A stretch of DNA of 64,000 nucleotides from Chitinophaga hostae (GTDB lineage: Bacteria; Bacteroidota; Bacteroidia; Chitinophagales; Chitinophagaceae), in contig NZ_JAGTXB010000001.1 in assembly GCF_018224885.1 (NCBI RefSeq), positions 806,001 through 870,000 of the forward strand, in the 5' to 3' direction. A program made the translations under genes and the position numbers. The notes under the pieces are model-generated. The model searched no databases, was not told the DNA's origin, and worked only from the letters and a program-made list of their open reading frames with translations. Of this stretch, positions 17,574-25,693 are shown one piece after another (within the stretch, counting starts at the first letter, position 1; each line of letters opens with the position of its first letter).

Positions 17574-18659
17574 ATGGACCGATATGACCGTCAGACCCGG
17601 TTGGAAGGATTTGGACCGGAAAAACAGGCTTTACTGCAACAGGCGAAGGTGCTGGTAATAGGCGCCGGCGGACTTGGTATCCCCGTATTACAATACCTCA
17701 CCGCCATGGGCGTAGGTACCATCGGTATCGTGGAGCATGATACCGTAAGTATTACCAACCTGCAACGACAGGTACTTTATACTACCGCCGATCAGGGAAT
17801 GTCTAAAGTAAAGCTGGCAGCGACCCGCCTGCAACAGTTAAACCCGGAAGTTAAACATATTAAACACGATACCTGGCTCACCACCGATAACGCGCTGGAG
17901 CTGTTTCGCAGCTACGATGTGATAGTGGACTGCTCTGATAATTTCGGTACCCGCTACCTGGTAAACGACGCATGCGTGATTACCGGTAAACCACTGGTGT
18001 ATGGCGCCATTTATAAATACGAAGGACAGGTAAGTGTATTTAATTACGAGAACGGGGCTACCTATCGCTGTATTTTCCCGGAGCCGCCGGAAAGCGGTGA
18101 AATGCTTAACTGTAACGATATTGGTGTGTTAGGCGTACTGCCTGGTATTATTGGTTGTTACCAGGCCAATGAAACCGTGAAAGTAATTACAGGCATAGGC
18201 ACTCCGCTGCGTAACCAGTTAATGACGATAGACACCCTGCATAATACCCAACTGGTATTTAATATCACTCCCGTAGCTGCCAACCTGCAATTGACCGCAC
18301 TTCAAGCCGACTATGAACAAACCGTATGTGAAGTACAAGGTGTGCAATCCTTATCAGTACAGCAATTGGAGGAGTGGTTGAAAAACGGTAACCGCTTCAC
18401 GCTGCTGGATGTGAGAGAAGATGATGAATGGGAAATCTGCCATATTCCACAATCCCTGCATATCCCGATGGCGCGTGTATTCCAGCAGGCAGATAAGTTG
18501 CCCGCCGACGCGCCGGTAGCGGTGCTTTGTCATCATGGCATGCGCAGCCGGGCCGTGGCCCAGCGTTTAACCACACTTGGCTTTAAAAAGGTATACAATA
18601 TAGAAGGCGGCATCCATGCATGGGCCAGTGCCATTGATGACCAGATGCAAACTTACTAA
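17574..18659 (+). CDS. MoeB/ThiF-type adenylyltransferase fused to a rhodanese domain
   Basis: A 361-residue protein. The N-terminal E1-like domain (about 1-245) has the ATP site VIGAGGLGIPVLQYL and the conserved DRYDRQTRLEGFG start; the C-terminal rhodanese domain (about 255-361) has LLDVREDDEWE and the persulfide loop LCHHGMRSRA. Such fusions adenylate and then sulfurate the C-terminal glycine of MoaD (or ThiS). The zinc-site cysteines of classical MoeB are largely missing: the usual CxxC before IFPEPPE is TYRC, and no second pair follows. Position at the edge of the molybdenum cofactor cluster, with MoaD at 20864, supports a MoeB/MoeZ role. Confidence 0.88.
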   Translation: MDRYDRQTRLEGFGPEKQALLQQAKVLVIGAGGLGIPVLQYLTAMGVGTIGIVEHDTVSITNLQRQVLYTTADQGMSKVKLAATRLQQLNPEVKHIKHDTWLTTDNALELFRSYDVIVDCSDNFGTRYLVNDACVITGKPLVYGAIYKYEGQVSVFNYENGATYRCIFPEPPESGEMLNCNDIGVLGVLPGIIGCYQANETVKVITGIGTPLRNQLMTIDTLHNTQLVFNITPVAANLQLTALQADYEQTVCEVQGVQSLSVQQLEEWLKNGNRFTLLDVREDDEWEICHIPQSLHIPMARVFQQADKLPADAPVAVLCHHGMRSRAVAQRLTTLGFKKVYNIEGGIHAWASAIDDQMQTY

Positions 18660-18661
18660 CC

Positions 18662-19405
18662 ATGATCACAGAACTCTGTTTACTTTTTTTCCTGGTAGCG
18701 CTGGCCTATTCTGCTGCCGGCTTCGGCGGAGGTTCCAGCTACCTGGCCATCCTGGCGCTTTGGAGTGTGGACTTTCAACTGATGAAATCCACGGCACTAT
18801 TATGTAATGTGGCTGTTGTGATTGGAGGTGTTTATCATTTTTACAGAAGCGGGCACCTGCCATTGAAAAAAGCGTGGCAGCTATCGTTGATCAGCGTGCC
18901 GCTGGCTTTCGTTGGCAGTTACCTGCCATTGAAACAGGCAACCTTTTTCCTGTTATTGGGTGTTGCGCTGACACTAGCCGCGCTGGTCATGTGTTACCGC
19001 CTGTTTTTTGAAAAAGAAGAACCGATTATTCCTGCTGATAAAGGCAACGGGGTGGCGTATGGTGTGATTGGCGGAGCCATTGGTTTGTTGTCTGGTATGA
19101 CGGGCATAGGCGGTGGTATCTATTTGTCGCCCGTATTACGTTTGGGTAAATACGATACGGCGAAGAACATCGCCGGTTTGAGCAGCTTTTTTATCCTCGT
19201 GAATTCCATTGCCGGCTTATGCGGGCAGGCAGCGAAACAGGCGATTATATTTGACTGGAAGTTTACCGGACCGCTGTTGCTGTCGGTAGTTATCGGCGGA
19301 CAGATAGGCGCACGCATGAGTGCAAAAGTGTTGAAACCCAGATGGGTGGCAGGCGCCACAGCGGTATTGATTTTATATGCCGGGGTGAGAATGCTGTTGA
19401 AATAA
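18662..19405 (+). CDS. TauE/SafE family membrane transporter (putative sulfite exporter)
   Basis: A 247-residue inner-membrane protein with about eight hydrophobic helices and the family's two glycine-rich repeats: AAGFGGGSSYLAILAL near the N-terminus and LSGMTGIGGGIYLSPVL in the middle. TauE/SafE proteins export sulfite, sulfoacetate or related organosulfur anions. It starts 2 bp after the moeB-rhodanese stop, so it is translated from the same message. Its presence inside a molybdenum cofactor operon suggests handling of sulfite or another sulfur oxyanion; molybdate transport itself is not indicated by the sequence. Confidence 0.85.
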   Translation: MITELCLLFFLVALAYSAAGFGGGSSYLAILALWSVDFQLMKSTALLCNVAVVIGGVYHFYRSGHLPLKKAWQLSLISVPLAFVGSYLPLKQATFFLLLGVALTLAALVMCYRLFFEKEEPIIPADKGNGVAYGVIGGAIGLLSGMTGIGGGIYLSPVLRLGKYDTAKNIAGLSSFFILVNSIAGLCGQAAKQAIIFDWKFTGPLLLSVVIGGQIGARMSAKVLKPRWVAGATAVLILYAGVRMLLK

Positions 19406-19432
19406 AAAGAGAATAATTTTCGCGGAGCAATG

Positions 19433-20410
19433 TTAGCCTCCTATTACCGACATGCTCTCCATATTTTTTTCGGTATGATGCTGCTCCGCCTCAAAGCCAT
19501 TGGCAAAGCGGCCGTGTATAGCGGTTTGTATGGCCGGCAGTAATAAATGTTGTTGGGTATTTTGTTGCAGCATTCCTTTTACATTCAGCACATCGTTGCC
19601 ATACAGGCATGTTTTCATACTACCTGTGGCGGATATACGAAGACGGTTGCAGGTGCCGCAGAAAGTGCGGCTATAGGCGGGAATAACACCTATATTGCCG
19701 CGGTGGCCCGGAATATGGTAGTTCAGAGAAGTGGAATGCGGGGCGTCTGCTATTTTTTCCAGCGTATATACATCGCTGATAGTATCCAGGATTTTGTGAT
19801 AGTTCCAGGTGATACCTGAAAACGTATGCCCCTGACCGTTAAAAGGCATTTCTTCTATAAACCGTACTGAAAGCGCATGATCGCGGGTGAGTTCGGTAAA
19901 GGCGGTGAGTTCATCCGTATTTACATTTTCCATCACTACAGCATTGATCTTTACCTGCATGTTGTGTTGCAGCAGGCTTTGGAGTGTATCCATTACCGTA
20001 GTGAATTTGTTGCGCCGGGTGATCTGGAAAAAGCGGTCGGCCTGCAAGGTATCGAGGCTCAGATTGATATTGTTGATGCCGAGCTGTTGTAATGCAGGGA
20101 TATAAGACTTTGTAAGTACGCCGTTGGTGGTGATGGCGATTTCGCTGATACCGGGTATAGCTTTTATTTTTTCCAGGAGCGCCATTAAACCGGGGCGGAG
20201 AAAGGGTTCGCCGCCGGTGATTCTCACTTTGGAAATGCCTGCAGCGCCCAGTATTTGCAGCAGTGTTAATATTTCAGGGTCGGTCAGTAATTCTTTCCGC
20301 TGTACAAAATGCATATTTTCCGGCATGCAGTAGGTGCACCGCAAATTGCACCGGTCTGTAACCGACAGTCTGACGTAATCTATGATACGATGGTGGGCAT
20401 CCGTGAGCAT
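19433..20410 (-). CDS. moaA: MoaA, GTP 3',8-cyclase
   Basis: A 325-residue radical-SAM enzyme catalysing the first step of molybdopterin synthesis (GTP to 3',8-cyclo-7,8-dihydro-GTP, then cyclic pyranopterin monophosphate with MoaC). The SAM cluster cysteines are C21, C25 and C28 in CNLRCTYCMPE; the C-terminal cluster is in RTFCGTCNRLRISATG with a further Cys in MKTCLYG. The protein ends in GG, as functional MoaA needs. It is convergent with tauE and follows a small conserved gene on the same strand by 3 bp. Confidence 0.96.
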   Translation of the reverse strand: MLTDAHHRIIDYVRLSVTDRCNLRCTYCMPENMHFVQRKELLTDPEILTLLQILGAAGISKVRITGGEPFLRPGLMALLEKIKAIPGISEIAITTNGVLTKSYIPALQQLGINNINLSLDTLQADRFFQITRRNKFTTVMDTLQSLLQHNMQVKINAVVMENVNTDELTAFTELTRDHALSVRFIEEMPFNGQGHTFSGITWNYHKILDTISDVYTLEKIADAPHSTSLNYHIPGHRGNIGVIPAYSRTFCGTCNRLRISATGSMKTCLYGNDVLNVKGMLQQNTQQHLLLPAIQTAIHGRFANGFEAEQHHTEKNMESMSVIGG

Positions 20411-20413
20411 TTA

Positions 20414-20785
20414 TCAACAATTTTGGCCTGCCAGGGGATTATCGAATGCCTGGCTATCATCCTCGTCTCTCTCTGTAAGGCATTTAAAATCCTTTTCTAC
20501 CAGCACATGCAATTTTGATCCATCGTCATTGGGAAGGGTGAATTCAAACCCTACCTGGTCAGGTGCATACCAGGCGGTCAGGCGCGGCTGCGGAACTAAA
20601 AGATGTACGCCGTCGTGCTCCAGTTTGATAATGGGATCGGTAATTTCTTTTCCACGAAGACAGAAATGAAGGGTACCCGTACCTATATGGGTGATAGATT
20701 CTACCTTGCCGGTATTTTCCAGGAGTTCCAGGTCTGTTTTGTCCAGGCGGTATCTTATGCTGTTGCCTTTTAGCCGTATTTTCAT
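20414..20785 (-). CDS. Conserved small protein of the molybdenum cofactor cluster
   Basis: With the start at 20785 the product is 123 residues and begins MKIRLKGNSIRYRLDKTDLE; an upstream ATG at 20806 would add seven residues (MAEKSFF). It has no signal peptide or membrane segment and is predicted mostly beta (GTGTLHFCLRGKEI, VHLLVPQPRLTAWY), with an acidic C-terminus containing three Cys. Genes of this appearance sit beside moaA in Bacteroidota and may carry the name DUF7009, but I cannot confirm the family. The 3-bp spacing to moaA implies a cofactor-related role. No function is known to me. Confidence 0.75.
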   Translation of the reverse strand: MKIRLKGNSIRYRLDKTDLELLENTGKVESITHIGTGTLHFCLRGKEITDPIIKLEHDGVHLLVPQPRLTAWYAPDQVGFEFTLPNDDGSKLHVLVEKDFKCLTERDEDDSQAFDNPLAGQNC

Positions 20786-20863
20786 AAAAAATGATTTTTC
20801 TGCCACATTAAAATTACTACTTTATAGGGCTATATTGTAGTTTTAACCAACAATTTAATAGGT

Positions 20864-21097
20864 ATGGGAATATTATTGTTTGGTGCAGCAAAGGATATTG
20901 CGGGTGTGCCGGTGTTGGAAAAGCCTGCGCATATAAGCGATGTGGCGGCATTGAAGGCATGGCTGTATGAGGTGTACCCTTCACTGCAACAATTGAAATC
21001 CATGATGATAGCGGTTAACAGGGCTTATGCAACAGATGAGCAAACAATCAGTCAGCAGGACGAAGTTGCGGTGATACCGCCGGTAAGCGGCGGGTGA
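20864..21097 (+). CDS. moaD: MoaD, molybdopterin synthase small subunit
   Basis: A 77-residue ubiquitin-like protein ending in VIPPVSGG. The terminal GG is the site that is adenylated and thiocarboxylated by the MoeB-like enzyme; the thiocarboxylate gives its sulfur to cyclic pyranopterin monophosphate in the MoaD-MoaE complex. It starts GILLFGAAKDIAG, typical of MoaD rather than ThiS. moaE follows after 46 bp. Confidence 0.93.
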   Translation: MGILLFGAAKDIAGVPVLEKPAHISDVAALKAWLYEVYPSLQQLKSMMIAVNRAYATDEQTISQQDEVAVIPPVSGG

Positions 21098-21143
21098 TAA
21101 AACGCATAGAAGTTTAATATCAGGAGGTTATAGTAATAAGAAG

Positions 21144-21545
21144 ATGGAAATATTAATAAATATTAAAGAAACCATTACTGTGCAGGAAGCACTTGACTTC
21201 ATACAGTCGCCGGAGTGCGGTGGGGAGGTTATTTTTGCCGGTACGGTACGTAATCATACAAAGCAACGGGAAGTATTGAAGCTGTTTTACGAATGTTATG
21301 AGGCGATGGCGATTTCTGAAATGCAGAAAATAGCGGTAAAGGTGCAGGAGAAGTGGGCGATACAGAAACTGGTGATGCTGCATGCCGTTGGCGATAAATA
21401 TCCCGGAGACCTGGCAGTGGTGATAGCGGTGGCTTCCGCCCACCGTGGTATTGCATTTGATGCGTGTGAGTATGTGATCGACCTCCTCAAAGAAACGGTA
21501 CCTATCTGGAAAAAAGAGTTTTTTGCAGATGGAGAAATTGTCTGA
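21144..21545 (+). CDS. moaE: MoaE, molybdopterin synthase catalytic subunit
   Basis: A 133-residue protein. Key segments are GGEVIFAGTVRNHTK, LFYECYEAMAISEM, VGDKYPGDLAVVIAVASAHRG, and the C-terminal KETVPIWKKEFF with the catalytic lysines and the residues that hold the MoaD tail. The enzyme makes the dithiolene of molybdopterin. It forms a short operon with moaD. Confidence 0.96.
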   Translation: MEILINIKETITVQEALDFIQSPECGGEVIFAGTVRNHTKQREVLKLFYECYEAMAISEMQKIAVKVQEKWAIQKLVMLHAVGDKYPGDLAVVIAVASAHRGIAFDACEYVIDLLKETVPIWKKEFFADGEIV

Positions 21546-21596
21546 GCCGGCCATGGATCGAAGTGCTGGCCGGTTGCAGTGCCTTAGCGCGCTTGT

Positions 21597-22196
21597 TTAT
21601 AATCTCAAATTCGATAATACTTCTGCTTTTTCTTCCGGTGTATTTGCATTGAATTGTTCCGTTGCATAAGGATTTTCCAGCAACGTGATCGTTGTGCTCA
21701 GCATGGTTTTGCGGGGACAGTTCTTTCCCGCAGTGACGTTTTCCTGCAGCATTGCCAGGCCTGCCGGTTCCCAGATAGCAATCAGTGGTTCGGGCAGCTG
21801 GTTGACCGGACTTACAAAGGTGGTAGCGGCCGTAGTTGTATTCCGCGACCGGATGAGCAGCTCAAGACTTTGTTTACTGAGTAAGGGCAGATCGCAGGCG
21901 AGTACCAGCCAGGCGGTTGCCGGTTGCAATGCATGTGCGCTGAGTAGTCCGGCAGACGGGCCGCCGAAGGGAACATTATCCGGCACCAGGTTAGGATAAG
22001 CTGAAAAGCCGGGGACCTGTTCCGGGCGGCAGGAAATGTATACTTCCGGCAAAAAGGACTGCAACAGGCTTACCAGGTATTGCCATTGCGGCATGCCATG
22101 ATAGGCAATATTGCTTTTATCTTCCTGCATCCGGGTGCTGTGGCCGCCGCAGAGCACCAGTCCTTTTAATGTTGCGGGATTATCTTGTGTAGTCAT
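21597..22196 (-). CDS. mobA: MobA-like molybdenum cofactor nucleotidyltransferase
   Basis: A 199-residue nucleotidyltransferase with the signature GLVLCGGHSTRMQEDKS (usual LAGGxSxRMGxDK) and ACDLPLL near residue 105. MobA attaches GMP to molybdopterin to give the bis-guanylyl form used by DMSO-reductase-family enzymes; a MocA-like CMP specificity cannot be ruled out. The start codon overlaps the end of moaC by 17 bp, so the two are translationally coupled. The fourth residue of the usual LAGG is altered to LCGG. Confidence 0.88.
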   Translation of the reverse strand: MTTQDNPATLKGLVLCGGHSTRMQEDKSNIAYHGMPQWQYLVSLLQSFLPEVYISCRPEQVPGFSAYPNLVPDNVPFGGPSAGLLSAHALQPATAWLVLACDLPLLSKQSLELLIRSRNTTTAATTFVSPVNQLPEPLIAIWEPAGLAMLQENVTAGKNCPRKTMLSTTITLLENPYATEQFNANTPEEKAEVLSNLRL

Positions 22197-22665
22197 GTTT
22201 GCCTCCTGTTTTGCTGATCAGTTTGGTTTCCCTGATAACCATCTCCTGTGTAAGCGCTTTACACATATCATAAATGGTCAATGCCGCCACGCTGGCGCCG
22301 GTGAGCGCTTCCATTTCCACGCCTGTTTTGCCCGTTGTTTTAACGGTGCAGCGGATCAGGGCCTCTTCTCCATCCAGTTGTATTTGCACATCGCAGCCAT
22401 CCAATAGTAAGGTATGACAAAGCGGAATGAGTTCGGGCGTTTTTTTTGCCGCCATGATCCCGGCAATGATGGCGGTTTGAAATACGCCACCCTTACGGGT
22501 TTGGATATCCCTTCCCTGGAACTGGTCGCGCACCGGCTGAGGTAAATATACACGACTCTCGGCAACGGCTATACGATAAGTATCCAGTTTACCACTGATG
22601 TCAACCATGGCAGGTTGACCGCTTTCGTTCAGGTGAGAAAAACCACCACTTGATTCATTGGACAT
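22180..22665 (-). CDS. moaC: MoaC, cyclic pyranopterin monophosphate synthase
   Basis: A 161-residue protein. It has FSHLNESGQPAMVDISGK at the start, the IAGIMAAKKTPELIPLCHT active-site segment and the EMEALTGASVAALTIYDMCK segment with the catalytic lysine. It converts the MoaA product to cyclic pyranopterin monophosphate. It diverges from moeA with 47 bp between, so one intergenic region probably drives both halves of the cluster. Confidence 0.97.
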   Translation of the reverse strand: MSNESSGGFSHLNESGQPAMVDISGKLDTYRIAVAESRVYLPQPVRDQFQGRDIQTRKGGVFQTAIIAGIMAAKKTPELIPLCHTLLLDGCDVQIQLDGEEALIRCTVKTTGKTGVEMEALTGASVAALTIYDMCKALTQEMVIRETKLISKTGGKHDYTR

Positions 22666-22712
22666 AAAAGCATAAATTTAAACAAGTTCACCTTTTACAA
22701 AAGTAATTCAAA

Positions 22713-23921
22713 ATGATGTTGACTGTAGCTGCTGCATTTAAGGCCGTTATGCAAACTGTACGGGACCTGGGTACTGAAACGGTGCCTTTTGAAACCGCTA
22801 CCGGCCGTATTTTGCGGGAGCCTGTACTGGCCGACAGGCCATTCCCGCCGTTTGACCGTGTAACCATGGATGGCATTGCTGTAAGCTACGACAGCTTTGC
22901 CCGCGGGCAGCATATTTTTGGCGTGGAAGATATACAGGCTGCGGGAACGCCGCAGCTGCAGCTTTCCAACACCGCCAATTGTATAGAGGTGATGACAGGC
23001 GCCATTCTCCCTGAAATGACCGATACGGTGATCCCTTATGAGCACCTCACCCCCTCTGAGCATGAAGGCTTCCGGCGTTTTACGGTACATAAGTCCGTGA
23101 AATATGGACAAAATATTCATAGGAAAGGGTCGGATACAGACATTGGCGCTGAACTGATAAAGCCCGGAACGCTGATCGGACCTGCAGAAGCCGGGGTACT
23201 GGCCACAGTAGGCAAAACCAGGGTGCGGGTGAGCAAACAGCCCCGGGTAGTATTGATTGCTACCGGCGATGAACTGGTACCCGTGCATGCCACCCCGGAG
23301 GTGCACCAGGTACGCATGTCGAATGTATACAGTATGCTGGCCTCCCTGGAACACATGGGAATTAAAGCCAGCTATGTACATCTGAAAGATGAAGAAGAAG
23401 AAATGCGTGCGCAGCTGCAGGCAATGCTGCAGGACACGGACATATGGATCAGTTCCGGAGCAGTGAGTGCAGGCCGGTTTGATTATCTCCCGGAAGTATT
23501 ACAGCAACTGGGTATGCAACAGGTGTTTCATAAAGTGCAGCAACGGCCGGGGAAACCCTTTCTGTTTGGCACTTTTGAAAATGGCCCGGTAGTGTTTGCA
23601 TTGCCCGGTAATCCTGTTTCGGGTTTTATGTGTTTTTACCGCTACGTGCAGCCATGGATTCAAGCTGCCACAGCGGCCGTTGTGAAGGAACCGGAGTATG
23701 CGGAACTGGCACAGAAAGTTATTTTTGATGCGGAACTCGAATATTACTTGCCGGTAAAACTGCATTCACAACCCGATGGTAGGGTTATTGCCACACCTCA
23801 GCCCTATCAGGGCTCCGGCGACCTGGGAAGCCTGCTAAAAGCAGATGCCTTTTTAACCCTGCCGCTGGAAGAGAATGTTTTTGAGAAAGGAAGTTGCTAC
23901 CAGGTATGGCGGTTTCGCTAG
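22713..23921 (+). CDS. moeA: MoeA, molybdopterin molybdenumtransferase
   Basis: A 402-residue enzyme that inserts molybdate into adenylated molybdopterin. The domain order is normal: domain III start (FERDPFPP-type segment, here LADRPFPPFDRVTMDG), then the MogA-like domain with ATGDELVP (about 185-193), SSGAVSAGRFDYLP and PGKPFLFG, and the C-terminal barrel. No mogA/moaB, the adenylating partner, is found in the window. It closes the cofactor cluster. Confidence 0.95.
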   Translation: MMLTVAAAFKAVMQTVRDLGTETVPFETATGRILREPVLADRPFPPFDRVTMDGIAVSYDSFARGQHIFGVEDIQAAGTPQLQLSNTANCIEVMTGAILPEMTDTVIPYEHLTPSEHEGFRRFTVHKSVKYGQNIHRKGSDTDIGAELIKPGTLIGPAEAGVLATVGKTRVRVSKQPRVVLIATGDELVPVHATPEVHQVRMSNVYSMLASLEHMGIKASYVHLKDEEEEMRAQLQAMLQDTDIWISSGAVSAGRFDYLPEVLQQLGMQQVFHKVQQRPGKPFLFGTFENGPVVFALPGNPVSGFMCFYRYVQPWIQAATAAVVKEPEYAELAQKVIFDAELEYYLPVKLHSQPDGRVIATPQPYQGSGDLGSLLKADAFLTLPLEENVFEKGSCYQVWRFR

Positions 23922-24016
23922 AAAATTGCCGGAAATTGATCATGTAGCCCGGAGGAATATCCCCCGTTCGTTAAACCCGCCGTTCATTTGGCAGTCTTAT
24001 CATAAACAAAATACTT

Positions 24017-25468
24017 ATGGCTGAAGTTGCCCGCAAAATTGAGCTGCAACATCTGGCCTGGCGCGCTGGCTTCGGAGAAACCCTCCCAGTCATCTCAGAT
24101 TGGGAAAGCAGAAGGCGAAAAGAAATCGTGAATAAAGTGCTTATAGGGCCCACCAAAAAACCGGCTGCATCGGTAGATGTAGTGGCTGAAACTGACCTTC
24201 CGGACTACCGGAAGCTTAAAACAATGACGCCGGAGGAAAGAAAAAATGTGCAGAAGATGAATACCGAGGGCATTAAAGATCTTAATGTTTCCTGGGTAAA
24301 TGCGATGATCAGCAGCGAGCACCCGCTGCGGGAAAAAATGAGCCTTTTCTGGCATGGACATTTTGCTTGCCGCACTCAGAATGTATTATTTAATCAGCAA
24401 CTGCTTTCCGTTATCCGCAATAATGCATTGGGTAGTTTTCGTCACTTGCTCAGCGGTGTCTCCAAATCTCCTGCGATGCTGCAATTCCTGAATAACCAAC
24501 AAAATCGTAAACAGCATCCTAACGAAAATTTTGCGCGGGAGGTCATGGAACTGTTCACCATGGGCAGGGGGAATTATTCGGAAACAGATGTGAAAGAAGC
24601 CGCCAGGGCTTTTACAGGATGGGGATTTGATGAAGCAGGTGCTTTTGTATTTCGTGATAAACAACACGACGACGGCGTTAAATCATTACTGGGTAAGCAA
24701 GGGAATTTTGATGGAGATGCTGTTATAGAAATCCTGCTGGAGCAAAAACAGACAGCCAGGTTCATTACTGCAAAAATCTATAAATACTTTGTGAGCGATA
24801 TCCCGGATGAAGCGAAAATAAACGCATTGTCTGATAAATTTTATCACTCCGGCTACGATATAAAATCGCTGATGCGGGAAATCTTTATGGCCGACTGGTT
24901 CTACGACAGCAGTATTGTTGGCAACCGCATCAAACCGCCGGTGGAGCTGCTGGTAGGCATCCGCAGGACCATCCCCATGAGTTTTGAAAAAGAAGAAACG
25001 ATGTTATTGTTTCAGCGGGTGCTGGGTCAGTTACTCTTTTATCCGCCCAATGTAGCCGGATGGCCCGGTGGACGCAGCTGGATAGACAGTTCCAGCCTGA
25101 TGTTCCGCCTGCGGGTACCACAGGTGATCCTGTATTCCCAGGCATTTAATGTGATGCCTAAAGAGTTGACACCAGAAATGGGAGAAGGCAGCAATTACAA
25201 AATGACCTTGCAGATTAATGATTTTCTTAAACGGCAATTCGCAAAAAAAGTAAATGCCACCATCGACTGGAATCCCTATATAAAAGGGTTCAGCGAAGTG
25301 CCCAGGGAAAATCTGGCCAATGAAATCGCAGGAATATTGCTGCAGCAATCCAACAACAATATCAACCGGCAACTGCTCGAAAAATACGCAGACAGCAGTA
25401 CCCGGGAAAATTATATTAAAACGGTTACCATCGATGTGATGAGTACACCGGAATATCAACTGAGCTAG
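24017..25468 (+). CDS. DUF1800 family protein
   Basis: A 483-residue protein of the DUF1800 family, recognised by HLAWRAGFGET at the start, SLFWHGHFACR (near 115), NENFAREVMELFTMGRGNYSE and FYPPNVAGWPGGRSWID. No signal peptide is evident from this start. DUF1800 genes almost always precede a DUF1501 gene, as here. The pair is widespread in Bacteroidota, Planctomycetes and Proteobacteria, and its role is unknown. A family-B repeat separates the two genes by 225 bp, more than usual. Confidence 0.88.
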   Translation: MAEVARKIELQHLAWRAGFGETLPVISDWESRRRKEIVNKVLIGPTKKPAASVDVVAETDLPDYRKLKTMTPEERKNVQKMNTEGIKDLNVSWVNAMISSEHPLREKMSLFWHGHFACRTQNVLFNQQLLSVIRNNALGSFRHLLSGVSKSPAMLQFLNNQQNRKQHPNENFAREVMELFTMGRGNYSETDVKEAARAFTGWGFDEAGAFVFRDKQHDDGVKSLLGKQGNFDGDAVIEILLEQKQTARFITAKIYKYFVSDIPDEAKINALSDKFYHSGYDIKSLMREIFMADWFYDSSIVGNRIKPPVELLVGIRRTIPMSFEKEETMLLFQRVLGQLLFYPPNVAGWPGGRSWIDSSSLMFRLRVPQVILYSQAFNVMPKELTPEMGEGSNYKMTLQINDFLKRQFAKKVNATIDWNPYIKGFSEVPRENLANEIAGILLQQSNNNINRQLLEKYADSSTRENYIKTVTIDVMSTPEYQLS

Positions 25469-25682
25469 CTTTTAGCCATTAGCCATTGGCTTTTAGGTGT
25501 TCGAAGGTGAGAGAGGTTGCTGAGAAGAATGGAAAAGCAGAAATGCTATAGTTAGTTTTTAGGCATTCAAACATCAATAGACTTACGAAAAGGAAAAAGG
25601 CTGTGCTATATTTATTATTCGCTGTTATCTCAACTTTGCTAAAAGCTAAAAGCTAACAGCTAACCGCTAACCGCTATTGCTA
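25466..25682. repeat. Family-B repeat, copy 4 (loose hairpin between DUF1800 and DUF1501)
   Basis: The left side (25466-25500) has AGCTTTTAGCCATTAGCCAT; the right side (25638-25682) has GCTAAAAGCTAAAAGCTAACAGC. The two can pair as a long imperfect stem over a 137-bp loop. It starts at the DUF1800 stop codon and ends 12 bp before the DUF1501 start, so it takes up the whole gap. Confidence 0.6.
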
Positions 25683-25693
25683 ATCTCTTCTAT

